Shown here: piece after piece, positions 39,456 to 50,100 of the stretch | How the letters are laid out: each line of letters starts with the position of its first letter | Numbering within the stretch: position 1 is the first letter of the stretch | NCBI GenBank assembly: GCA_900770225.1 | Contig: CAAGJU010000198.1 | Location: forward strand, 1 to 64,000 | Direction of reading: 5' to 3' | DNA length: 64,000 nucleotides | Source: Lachnospiraceae bacterium | GTDB lineage: Bacteria; Bacillota; Clostridia; Lachnospirales; Lachnospiraceae | The notes under the pieces: generated by a model | The model's input: the letters and a program-made list of their open reading frames with translations, nothing else | Databases searched by the model: none | Told to the model about the DNA's origin: nothing | Made by a program: the position numbers and the translations under genes

Positions 39456-40970
39456 ATGGCTAATAATATTTTCAGAGTGCAGGTTGGTGCGCAGATCGGC
39501 ACATCTACGATCACCCTGAAAAATGACATTCAGAATATTTTGAATGCAATCAGTAAAGATCCTCCAAAAATTTCCGTTGAACTGAACAAAACCATCTCAA
39601 AGACACTTTTACAGGCGTCTCTTGATGATGTTGTCAAACAGCTCAAAATTGATTTGGGCAAGGTACAAACAGTTGGAAAGATAGACGTGCCAACATCGGC
39701 TGCGTCTTCTGGCGCATCATCCGGAACCGACACAACCAAAAAAAGAGTCGACGCGGGAAAAGCGGCCGCAAAAGAAAAGCTACGCCTTGAGAGAGAATTC
39801 CAAAAAGAGTGGAAAAAGCTTTTGGCTGAAGAGGCTGCCGAGCAAAAAAGAATTGAAGAAGAAAAGGCGGCTGTAATCAGGCGTACGTATGAAACGCGTC
39901 GATGGAATTTGCAGCAGACATTTGATGAAGATGCACGACAGCAAAAAGAGGCTGAGCAAAAGCGAAAAGAAGCTGCGCAACGCGCAAAAGATGAGGCCAA
40001 GGCAACACAAGTTTCACAAAAGCAGACCGATAGCCTCTTAAAGCAGTTAAGCAGAGAATCTTCTAAGTTAAACCTTGGGTCATCTGTTGGAATTCAATAT
40101 AAGGAAAAATTTGATCTTCTTGCAGAATCCATTAAAACCGGATCCAGGTCAACGCAAGCATTTACTAAGGATATTAACAACCTTTCCAGAGAAGCAAAAC
40201 GCGCTGGCGCAATGGCTGAGTCTGCTGGTCAAAAATTTGCCAGAATGGTTGGCGAGAAAATTGGGTGGACAGTCGTTACGGTCGGTCTCCTGAAGGTTCG
40301 GCAGGCATTGAGTCAGGTTTATACAAATGTCGTTGAGCTGGACACCGCCATGACGGAATTGAAGAAGGTCACAGACGAGACGGACGAGACTTACCGTAAA
40401 TTCATGGATTCCGCCGCGAATCGGGCGAAGACGCTTGGCGCCACGATGAGCGACACGATCAACGCCACCGCAAACTTTGCGAGGCTTGGATATTCTCTGA
40501 GTGATTCGGCTGATCTTGCGGATGCCGCCCTCGTCTACAAAAACGTCGGCGACGGTATTGCGACGATCGATGAAGCATCCGAGAGCGTGATCGCGACCAT
40601 GCAGGCGTTCGGCATTGCCGCACAGGATGCAATGACGATCGTGGACAAGTTCAATGAGGTCGGCAATAACTTTGCCATCAGCTCCAAAGGTGTCGGAGAT
40701 GCGCTTCTGCGCTCTGCCGCATCCATGAATGCCGCCAACAATACACTGGATGAGACGATCGCTCTTGCTGCCGCTATGAATACTGTCGTCCAGGATCCGG
40801 AGAAAGTAGGCACTACCCTGAAAACCGTCTCCATGTACCTCCGTGCTGCCAAAACAGAGGCGGAAGACGCCGGTGAGAGCACAGACGGTATGGCGGAGAG
40901 CGTATCCAAGCTGCGGGATGAGCTGCTGAAGTTGACAAATAATAAGGTTGATATCCAATTAAGTGAGGAT
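39456..40970 (+). CDS. Tape measure protein, exon 1
   Basis: Residues 1-505 of a 2105-residue protein. Residues about 100-190 are a charged coiled coil (KAAAKEKLRLEREFQKEWKK, KRKEAAQRAKDEAKATQVSQ). From about 270 the conserved tape-measure N-domain appears: VYTNVVELDTAMTELKKVTD, ANFARLGYSLSDSADLADAA, VGDALLRSAASMNAANNTLD. It ends KVDIQLSED at the intron border. It sets tail length and carries DNA-injection functions. Confidence 0.9.
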
Positions 40971-42296
40971 TAACAACATAGTCCTCGTTAAACCAGCTCA
41001 AATCGGTGAAACCCCAGAGATGGGCAATACCGAGGGTAAGGCTTGTATGTTAATATAGAAATATGGCACTACATGTAAAAGAAAGGTGGTGAATGCATGA
41101 AAGATTTGACGGGTATGAGGTTTGGAAAATGGACAGTGATTGAGCGTGCGTATGATACAAGTATGTCAAAAGGGCAAAAGTGGCTTTGCCAATGTGATTG
41201 TGGTACAAAAAAGATTGTTTGGGGCAAATACCTGAGGAATGGTAAAAGCCAATCGTGCGGCTGTTCGCATGAACGAAAATGGGTTGGAGAACGGTTTGGC
41301 CGTCTTGTTATTACATCAGTAGAGAAAAATGGGCCGAAGAATATATACCATTGTAGGTGCGATTGTGGAAATACGATTGATGTTGTAGGTACTTCAATCT
41401 ATCAAACGAAAAGCTGTGGGTGCTCAAGAAGGTCAAGCCATGTCGGTGAGCGTTATGGGATGCTCGTTGTAGATGAAATGCTCTACAATATGAATGGCGA
41501 TGGCGTAACGTATGTATCATGCACGTGTGATTGTGGAAGAAACGGATATATTACAAAGCTAAATTCGTTAAGTACCGGCAATACGAAATCGTGTGGGTGT
41601 ATCCACAATCCAGATCTAACAGGGGTAAAATTTGGACGCTTAACTGTTTTGCGGCAAATAAAAAGCGACACTCCGCAGAGAAGATGGTTGTGCAAGTGCG
41701 ACTGTGGATCTGAAGTTGAGGCTCTGTCATATTGGCTTACAAGTGGTCACGTGAAATCATGCGGATGTCTTCGCTCTGAAAAGAATAGTAGTTCTGAAAT
41801 TTTTCTTCGCCATATTCTTGACGATATGGGCGTAAAATATATACCAGAGCATACATTCCAAGATTGTATCGGCGTGAAAGGATGGAGATTAAGGTTCGAC
41901 TTCTACCTTCCAGAGCACAGGATGGCGATTGAATATGATGGAGAACAACACTTTCACCCAGTTGAGTTTTGGGGTGGCGATAAAAAATACGAACTACAAA
42001 AAGAGAATGATAAAATAAAGAATTTATACTGTGCAGAAAACGACATTCTTTTACTCCGTCTGCCATATGCGGAGTCCGAAGAAGATATTATAAAATTATT
42101 ATCAGAATATATAAACATACAAGAATCCCGTAACGACCACAGCCTAAAAGGTAACGATTAGGCGTATGCTGGCTTGCAGATAAAACTATCTGCTTGATGG
42201 TATGGTCTGCTCTGCAAATATAATCTAAAAATAAAATTGCAGAGGTAGGCAGAAATGACCTACCCACTCTCCGCAAGGAGAGGAGTAACAAATAGG
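40971..42296 (+). ncRNA. Group I intron in the tape measure gene
   Basis: 1326 nt. Exon GAGGAU (ending 40970) pairs perfectly with intron GUCCUC (40981-40986), including the terminal U-G pair, and the intron ends at G42296. Joining gives IQLSED-TYKSTYQILKEL in one frame. Core words CCAGAGATGGGCAATACCGA and GGTATGGTCTGC occur near the two ends. A homing endonuclease occupies the middle. Confidence 0.92.
41097..42161 (+). CDS. Homing endonuclease with four DUF723-like modules and a Vsr/EDxHD-type nuclease
   Basis: 354 residues. Four tandem repeats of about 55-60 residues read L-T-G-x-R/K-F-G-x-x-x-V ... C-x-C-D-C-G ... S-C-G-C (starts near residues 2, 60, 105 and 160). The C-terminal 115 residues hold SSSEIFLRHILDDMGVKYIP, RLRFDFYLPEHRMAIEYDGE and QHFHPVEFWGG, the E...D-x-x...E-Y-D-G-x-x-H signature of Vsr-like (EDxHD) homing nucleases. 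GGTGGTGAATGC precedes ATG 41097. It would mobilise the tape measure intron. Confidence 0.9.
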   Translation: MKDLTGMRFGKWTVIERAYDTSMSKGQKWLCQCDCGTKKIVWGKYLRNGKSQSCGCSHERKWVGERFGRLVITSVEKNGPKNIYHCRCDCGNTIDVVGTSIYQTKSCGCSRRSSHVGERYGMLVVDEMLYNMNGDGVTYVSCTCDCGRNGYITKLNSLSTGNTKSCGCIHNPDLTGVKFGRLTVLRQIKSDTPQRRWLCKCDCGSEVEALSYWLTSGHVKSCGCLRSEKNSSSEIFLRHILDDMGVKYIPEHTFQDCIGVKGWRLRFDFYLPEHRMAIEYDGEQHFHPVEFWGGDKKYELQKENDKIKNLYCAENDILLLRLPYAESEEDIIKLLSEYINIQESRNDHSLKGND

Positions 42297-45200
42297 ACTT
42301 ATAAGAGTACATATCAGATCCTGAAAGAATTATCTGGCGTATGGAACCAGCTTGCCGATATTACACAGGCCAACATTCTGGAGAAGCTTGCAGGAAAGAG
42401 GAACGCCAACGCGGTTTCCGCCTTGTTGGAGAATTTCACCGTTGCAGAAAACGCACTTATTGATTCCCAGAATGCCGCAGGATCTGCCCTCGCGGAAAAT
42501 GAAAAGTACCTGGACTCTATCAACGGAAAGATGGACCAGCTGAGAGCCACCTGGGAGCAATTATCTGCGAACATCTTAAACAGCTCATTGATTAAGGGCT
42601 TGGTAGATGCGCTGCGTAATATCTTGGACGCTTTTAATAAGCTAGATGAAGCAACGAATGGAACAAGCTCAACATTATTATTGTTATCTGCCGCCGCTGG
42701 AGTTGTGTATTCTATTTTTTCCGCTTTTAGTCCACAAGCAAATAAGGTATTGAAAATACTGATGAAATTTGCTCCATTGAGAAACATGATTCTAGGTGTG
42801 AAATCTGCATTTATAGTCGCAACAGCATCGTCTACAAGCTTTGCAGGCAGTATTGTATCAGTTTTGAGTTTATTAGCTCCGTATGCAGCGATGTTAGGCG
42901 TCGTTGCCGCTGCGATTTACGGCGTTTATAAAGCATATCAATGGTATCGCGAGAAGAATCCAACACTGGATGATCTCCGCGGCCAATATGATGACGCAAA
43001 GCAAAAGGCGGATGAACTGTCCGCGTCCATCAAAACTAATCAGGAGCGCATTTCGGAGCTGCAGAAGCTGCTTGAGAGCGGATCGATCACTCTGGTTGAG
43101 CAGGATGAGCTCAATCGTCTTCAGCAGGAAAACGAGCTGATGGATGCGCAGTATCAAATTGAGAAGGCGCTCATGCAGCAGCGCAAAGAGGAGATCGCAG
43201 GAGCCGCTCGTCGGAATGCTTCTGATTTCCTGTCGGATGGCCAGGATGTTGAGGGCTCATATGGGATTATTATTGGTCACACAAACTCTGGCAAACAAGA
43301 CGTTGACCAATACCTGAGTGAATACAAAGATGCCGTTGCTGCCATCCAGGCGGAATATGAAAGAGCGGCACAAGATGGCGTTGCGGTCAATCAGTCTCTC
43401 ATCGCCGAGCAGGAGAAGATCAAGACAAACGCCCTGACGATGCTGAAAGATCGCACGGAAGAGATCGCAGGGCTGATTGCATATCTGGATCCGGAAAAAG
43501 ATGCAGAGGCAATCAGTGAGCTGCAGTCCATGCTGTATGCGATTGAACTTGCCATCGGCGGCAATAACGCTGCCGGAGGTGTATTCAACAAAATCATCAA
43601 TCAGGATCAATTCAAGGGTGCTGCAGACGCTTTGCGCAGGTTGGCCAATAGTGGAGAATTGACAGCCGAATCTCTTTCAAAATTGCAGGAAGAGAACCCG
43701 AAGGTCAAAGAACTGATTGACCTGCTTGTGGAGCTTGACCTATTCTCATGGGATAATATTGATGGACTTTCAAACCAACTGAAAAATGTTGGTGTTGCCG
43801 CCGATAAAGCCTCTTCCTTGATGAAGACGGCGTCGCAATGGATGGAATCCCTGAGCGGAGCTTATAATATCCTTTCGCAAGCACAGCAGGATATGGCGGA
43901 CACGGGGTATCTTTCCGCTTCAACATTGGAGACCATGCTGAAAGATTATCCGGCTCTGTCAAAATATTTAGTGCAGACAGCAGATGGATACAAGCTCACA
44001 AAGGGAGCTCTGGATGATTATATAGCATCGCAGAGAATAGAATGCGAGCTTGCATTCAATGAGGCGCAATCTGCGGCATCCGCCCTCGTTTCTTCTGAGG
44101 AGGCAAAGCAAGCCGGTTTTACAGCGACGACCGGAACGATTTATGAGCAAATTCTCGCATTGAGACAGCTGTACTCTGTAAGGTTATCTGAGGCTCGTTC
44201 AAATGCTCTCGATACATACGGGAATGATGTGATAGGCAGGCAGCTGGCAAGCCAGGACGCTTCTGTAAAAAAATACGAAGGGCTGATGATGGCTGCAAAT
44301 GACGCTGTTCTTGGCATTCAGGAGGCGCAGAAATCAGTCCTGGATTTTGACAGCGTAGTCAACTCCTTGAGGAGGTCATCCGGTTCTTCATCTTCTTCTG
44401 GATCATCTAAAGATAAAAACAAAGACGCGGCAGAAGCAGCGATTGCGATCCTTAAACACCAGTTTGCCATTGAAAAGATAACGGCTCAGCAATACTATGA
44501 TGGCCTGGAAGCGATTGAGAACAAATACTATAAAAACTCTGCAGCGCACCAAGAGAAGTATAAAGAGGAGATATGGGATCTCGACCAAGAGATTTTCAAT
44601 GGGCGTCGCGAGATTTTGTCTGACTGGATCAGTGACCAGGAAAAGATTGCAGAAAATTTAAAGACATCCGGTCGGTCAATGTCCGATTCGAATTATGACG
44701 TTGCGAGTTCTGCTGAAGAGCTTAGAAATCAAGTTGATAGTTTGGCCGAATCCTGGAATAAGCTAAATAACGGGAATGTTGATTATCGGAAACGCCACGT
44801 ATTAACGGGCGAAGACATGATCAAGGCTGGATGGAATAGTGCCAGGGATTTGGCAGCACTAAGTGGTGCAGATGGCGTTACAACATATACGCAGGGATAT
44901 TATGGTAATGATTTTGGTGGAAGTAATAAGAATAATATCTCAAAGTACATAGAAATCACGCCAATTCTTGATAATGGTCAAATCTTATCACCATCTTCCT
45001 TGGAAGCCTACGTTGAAAAAATCTTTAAGTCGTCAGATGTATTATCAGCCGATAAAATTGAAAATGGCGGCAAAGGATTAATTGTAAGTATATGGGATGA
45101 TCCATCAGACGAAGAGCTTGATGATTATTTCGATAGCTTGCAAGAAGTAAAAGATGCTCATCTAGACGCTTATTACAAGTTGCAGGATGAAATTACGAAT

Positions 45201-47099
45201 AGTGCGAAGATATCATCTATCACAACAGCGGAAGACATTTATAAAAATGTAATTACTCGCATTGAGAAGATGATAGATGACGCCTACGCGTACGGACTGG
45301 ACGAATCTTCCGACTATGTGCAGGAGTTGCGAAGCAAGATCTCAGAGCTGCAGAATGATATCCTGGATGCGATCAAAGACACATTTGATGAGTTCATCTC
45401 CTACATGGATGACTTTGACCTGTGGAAGGGGTTTGACTTTAGCAAACTGGATGTTCTGAAGCGGGAGCTGCAGGATGTCATAGACCTGTATGACAAGGGG
45501 CAGCTCTCATGGGATGCCTATGTCAGCGCCCGCAATGAGATCGCCAAGGAGATGTACGACACTCAGCGGGACAGTCTTGAGACGATCCTGGATCTGACGA
45601 TGGACATGATCAAACAGGAGGCGGAAGATCAGGCCGACGCACTGGATGAGCAGATCGACGCCTATCAAAAGATCATTGACCTGAAGAAGAAAATGCTGCA
45701 GGATACCGCCGATGAGAAGGACCACCAAAAGGCCGTTGCCGATGCGGTCAAGGAGATCGCGGAACTGCAGTCCAAGATCGCGCAGCTGTCCCTGGATGAC
45801 AGCCGCGAGGCAGCTGCAAAGAGGGCCGAGCTGGAGGAGCAGCTGTATCAAAAGCAGCAGGATCTTGCAGACCTGCAAAACGAATACGCCCTGGATCAAA
45901 CGCTGGATGCCCTCGATAAGACCCAGGAGGCTTTCGAGGATGAGAAAGAGGCGGAGAAAGATGCCGTTGAAAAGTCGGTCGATTCCTGGCAGAAGCTGTA
46001 TGAAAAGGCGATCAAACGGATCAACGGAGATTGGGACGGTCTTTATAAAGACCTGATGGAGTATGAGCGGGAGCACCGCGACTCCATTGATGGCCCGGAT
46101 TCCTTGGTGACCGCGTGGAAGAACGCCACTGCCGCCATGCAGGCCTACAACAATAGTTTTGAGGATGCATACCAGAACGCATCTTCCAACAGCATCAATC
46201 CAGAAGCTGTCAACTCCGCGGAAGCGAGAAACATCCTGAGCAAGATGCAGGCGAATAGTATTCTTGCCCAGCAGATGGGGACGCGGATGGTAGGCGGCGT
46301 CGATCTTCACGCGGAGAACGAGAAACTGGCCGAAGAGTATTACCAGCTGACGGGGCAAAAGCTCGTTTATAACAACGGGTGGCGCCTTGATAACTCCAAC
46401 GGCGGCTTGGCATACACAGTCAATACGAATCCATCAACATCTGGAGGAGCGTCTGGAAGTCAAGCCGGTAGTACATCTGGGAATGCATCACAAGGAACTG
46501 CCTATGACGCCGCTGTTGCGAAATATGGTAATCCTCCATCCGGTACGCTGAAAATCGGAAGCTCCGGAGACGGCGTGAAGTGGCTGCAATACTATCTGAA
46601 GCAACTCGGGCTGTTTAATTACGCGGTAGACGGGACATTCTATACGAGGACTGCGGAAGCGCTGAAAGCGTTCCAGAAGATGGCTGGATTGACACAGGAC
46701 GGAATCTACGGCAGCCGAACAAGGGCTGCACTGAAGAAATACCACACCGGAGGTATTGTGGACGGCACGGGCGCCATCAACGATAAGGAAGTTCTTGCGA
46801 TCCTGCAGAAGGGTGAGCTCGTCCTTGACGACGTGAAGAAGCAGAATCTGAAGAACATGCTCTCTGGCATCAGGAGCATGATCACCGGACTGACTTCTTC
46901 CAACCTGTCAAACTCCATGGCTTCTATGCGCCCTGCACTCGCCGGCAATACAGGAGATACATTTGCTCCAAGGATTAATGTGACGATTCAGCACAACGGC
47001 GAAATGACAGAAGCGGACGCCAAGCGGTACGGAAATACGATCGCCGACACGGCTCTCGACAAGCTGAAAAATGCTTTTGCAAAACGTGGGAGATCATAA
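42297..47099 (+). CDS. Tape measure protein, exon 2
   Basis: Residues 506-2105. Starts TYKSTYQILKELSGVWNQLA, a conserved tape-measure continuation; then hydrophobic segments (VVYSIFSAFSP, LSLLAPYAAMLGVVAAAIYG), long coiled coils (DDLRGQYDDAKQKADELSAS; QDTADEKDHQKAVADAVKEI), and near the end a peptidoglycan-binding domain (IGSSGDGVKWLQYYLKQLGL ... YGSRTRAALKKY), which may locate the cell wall during injection. At about 4.8 kb it is the longest gene segment in the window. A terminator follows. Confidence 0.92.
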   Translation, partial: TYKSTYQILKELSGVWNQLADITQANILEKLAGKRNANAVSALLENFTVAENALIDSQNAAGSALAENEKYLDSINGKMDQLRATWEQLSANILNSSLIKGLVDALRNILDAFNKLDEATNGTSSTLLLLSAAAGVVYSIFSAFSPQANKVLKILMKFAPLRNMILGVKSAFIVATASSTSFAGSIVSVLSLLAPYAAMLGVVAAAIYGVYKAYQWYREKNPTLDDLRGQYDDAKQKADELSASIKTNQERISELQKLLESGSITLVEQDELNRLQQENELMDAQYQIEKALMQQRKEEIAGAARRNASDFLSDGQDVEGSYGIIIGHTNSGKQDVDQYLSEYKDAVAAIQAEYERAAQDGVAVNQSLIAEQEKIKTNALTMLKDRTEEIAGLIAYLDPEKDAEAISELQSMLYAIELAIGGNNAAGGVFNKIINQDQFKGAADALRRLANSGELTAESLSKLQEENPKVKELIDLLVELDLFSWDNIDGLSNQLKNVGVAADKASSLMKTASQWMESLSGAYNILSQAQQDMADTGYLSASTLETMLKDYPALSKYLVQTADGYKLTKGALDDYIASQRIECELAFNEAQSAASALVSSEEAKQAGFTATTGTIYEQILALRQLYSVRLSEARSNALDTYGNDVIGRQLASQDASVKKYEGLMMAANDAVLGIQEAQKSVLDFDSVVNSLRRSSGSSSSSGSSKDKNKDAAEAAIAILKHQFAIEKITAQQYYDGLEAIENKYYKNSAAHQEKYKEEIWDLDQEIFNGRREILSDWISDQEKIAENLKTSGRSMSDSNYDVASSAEELRNQVDSLAESWNKLNNGNVDYRKRHVLTGEDMIKAGWNSARDLAALSGADGVTTYTQGYYGNDFGGSNKNNISKYIEITPILDNGQILSPSSLEAYVEKIFKSSDVLSADKIENGGKGLIVSIWDDPSDEELDDYFDSLQEVKDAHLDAYYKLQDEITNSAKISSITTAEDIYKNVITRIEKMIDDAYAYGLDESSDYVQELRSKISELQNDILDAIKDTFDEFISYMDDFDLWKGFDFSKLDVLKRELQDVIDLYDKGQLSWDAYVSARNEIAKEMYDTQRDSLETILDLTMDMIKQEAEDQADALDEQIDAYQKIIDLKKKMLQDTADEKDHQKAVADAVKEIAELQSKIAQLSLDDSREAAAKRAELEEQLYQKQQDLADLQNEYALDQTLDALDKTQEAFEDEKEAEKDAVEKSVDSWQKLYEKAIKRINGDWDGLYKDLMEYEREHRDSIDGPDSLVTAWKNATAAMQAYNNSFEDAYQNASSNSINPEAVNSAEARNILSKMQANSILAQQMGTRMVGGVDLHAENEKLAEEYYQLTGQKLVYNNGWRLDNSNGGLAYTVNTNPSTSGGASGSQAGSTSGNASQGTAYDAAVAKYGNPPSGTLKIGSSGDGVKWLQYYLKQLGLFNYAVDGTFYTRTAEALKAFQKMAGLTQDGIYGSRTRAALKKYHTGGIVDGTGAINDKEVLAILQKGELVLDDVKKQNLKNMLSGIRSMITGLTSSNLSNSMASMRPALAGNTGDTFAPRINVTIQHNGEMTEADAKRYGNTIADTALDKLKNAFAKRGRS

Positions 47100-47142
47100 C
47101 GGGCGATCGATCTACTCCCCTATTCCATAACGATAAATATCA

Positions 47143-47174
47143 GAGGGCGGGAACACATCCCGCCCTCCTTCTTT
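47143..47174 (+). terminator. Terminator after the tape measure gene
   Basis: GAGGGCGGG/CCCGCCCTC, 9-bp stem, loop of 7, followed by CTTCTTT. Confidence 0.78.
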
Positions 47175-47190
47175 GATGGAGGTGAAACCA

Positions 47191-50100
47191 TTGGTTGTAG
47201 ATTTTTCTGCCATCAGATATGATGAGCCTCCTGTTTTGGTTCTCAAAAACCTGGATGGTACTCCCATACAGCCGCTGATGTATGCGCATGATATCAACGC
47301 CCATCTCTGCTATAACGAGATCAGCGAGCTTTCTTTTGATCTTCCCGCGGAAGTGGACGGTATCAAGACGCCTCATTACGACGATGTGGTCGGAATGCGC
47401 ATCATCGATTGGATGGGCATCGGGCAGTTTATCCTGGTCAATCCGGAACGGGAACATGACGGCATCCGGGAGATGAAGCATTGCCAGGCCTATTCTCTGG
47501 AATATGAGTTCAACTATAAAAAGATCTTTATGACGGATGGGACATATAACTTCTGGAACCCTGCTTCCACAGATGGCACCGTTCTTGGGATCATTTTGGA
47601 GTCTATGCCGTCATGGAGCGTTGGCACGGTAGACCCGGCACTGGTCGGTAAATACAGAACTTTCAGCGCTGACGACCAGACCATTTATGACTTCATGAAA
47701 GGGTCTCTGCAGGATACATACCAATGTATTTTCGATTTTGATACCTATCAAAGAAAGATCAATGTCCGGAGCGTGGAGAGCCTGGTGTCTGTGAATCCTG
47801 TGTATTTATCCACGGATAACCTCATTAAGGAGATCAAGATCACAGAGGACACGGACAATATCTACACATGCCTGGATGTGAACGGTGCTGACGGCGTTGA
47901 TATCCGCAGCGTGAATCCAACCGGAGCAAACAAGATCTATAATCTGGATTACTTCATGAACGAATCGTACTTCTCCTCTGAGATGATCCGTCAATGGAAC
48001 GAATGGAAGGCGAAGTATGAGGAGAACCGGCAGGTCTACTACAATTTGACCGTCGAAAAGGTGCTGATGGAAGCGTCCATCGAGGCGGAAAACGCCTTGC
48101 TGACGGAGATGCAGAACCAACTCGATCAGTATGAAACATTGCGGTCTACTTACGTGGAGGCAGCCGGTCAAGGTATTGACAAAAGCGCTGATCTTGCTGC
48201 GATCAAACAGAAGATATCCGATCAGGAATCCGCGATCAATGATCAGAAAGGCCTGATTGCCGGCATGCGGTCTGAGATCGACGCCATGTACGAGCACCAA
48301 AAGGCTATCAACACGGAATGCTCTCTCAGTGCATTCTTCGGCGATGAAGATCTGAAGCTGCTTGACCGATATATCAGAGAGGATGCCATCTCTGAGGAGT
48401 CTTTTGTGTACAGGACAGTCTCTTCCTATGCAGATAAATCCTTTGCGAAAGAGCCTGAGACTACTTACCTGTCAGTATCCGGGTCACAGATCACCATGGC
48501 AACGACTGACAGTGGAAAGGTTCTTTACACCATTAACGGCGGACAAATAGAAGTCAACGCTGACAATGAATTGGTATCCGGCGATATCATCCGCGGGTCT
48601 ATCGAATCATCGGCCGATGGAGTGTTTATCTTCTCAGCTTATCTGAATAGCGGTTCTATGGCGGCGGATGGTTTTGCGTCCGGATGCATCCATTTGTCAG
48701 GCACAATGGAAGGTCTGACATCAGATCTGGAGTCTGTTGATGATATTGGATCATCCTATCTGGAGGGGACTTCCCTCTCCTTCTCATCTTCCGGTGCGCA
48801 TTTGTACTTCTCTTACAACGTGACGGAGTATGCTAAGCGAGCCGTGGAATGGGATCTCTTTGAATATGGAGAGCAGTGCCTGCGCGATCTATGCTGGCCG
48901 AGCTATACGTTCTCTGTGGATTCCGCCAACTTTCTGGCGTGCGAGGATTTTCTTGCGTTCAAAAATCAACTCTCTCTTGGAGAGAAGGTTTATCTGAATA
49001 TTGGTGAGAAGATCATGACGCCCATCGTGATCGGCGCTGAGTTCAATATGCACGATCCAACCAGCTTCTCGCTGGAGTTCGGAGATAAATACTCATCCTC
49101 CGACAGCGCATTCAAGCTGGTCGATCTCCTGGATGAATCCATCAGTATGGGAAAGACGGTGTCAACCAATCGGGTGAGTTATGCAGCGTTCAAGGACGGT
49201 AACTACGCCAATAAGGTGGACGACCTGATCAATGAGGCGCTGGACGTCTCAAAGAATAAGATCTTATCCTCGGATGGGCAGTCCATGGATTGGGGCCCTT
49301 ACGGCATGCGGTTCCGGAAGGAGCTGGATGATGCACCCGGTACATATGATCCCCATCAGATGTGGGCAATCAACAGCGGACTGTATCTGACGGAGACTGG
49401 ATGGGATTCTGTCAAACTAGCTATTGGGCAGATCGGAGACGATTACGGAATCGTCGCTGATAACATCTATGGCAGGCTTGTCGCCGCGAATAATCTGGTC
49501 ATTGAGAGCAATAAGCAGTCTAACGGCACATCCATCTTCCGGGTGGACGGAGAGGGCGCAAAGCTCTATAACGCCGATCTGGACCTTGTGTCCAATTACA
49601 GTGTGGACAACGCCTCTTACGTTGGACAGATCGGGCTGCATCCGACGGTCGGACTGACAGTTGGTAATACATCCTCTGAAAATAGCTACTTCTCTTATGA
49701 TGAGCAAGGAAATATCAGCGGGATTAAAACTGCAAATGGGTCTTCCCTTTTGAATATCAGTGAGTTGAGTGATGGAGACGTCCCTCTGGCAAACTTCTGG
49801 TGTGATATGTATGGGAACGTATATTTGAAAGGAACCGTTGTTGCGACGGATGGAGAGTTTTCTGGCACGATCCATGCAAATGGCGGAGATTTCAAAGGAA
49901 CTGTGAATGCGACGGACTTACAGTTGGACGGAGTCAGCATCAGCAATATCTTCTCTGCTGTTCCAGATGAGACTGGAGATTTGGATTATCTGCAGATTGG
50001 AGATATCACGATAAATGGCACAACAGGCGAAATCACATGGGCTAATATGCCTGATCCTGGTGTGACTGAAGATGAAGTTATCAACCTCATTGACGAGCAT

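Noticed and set aside
42255..42296. Separate ATG start for the large tape measure frame
   Set aside because: The 14 codons before the splice site are intron 3' end; no ribosome site, and the join at 42297 restores known sequence.
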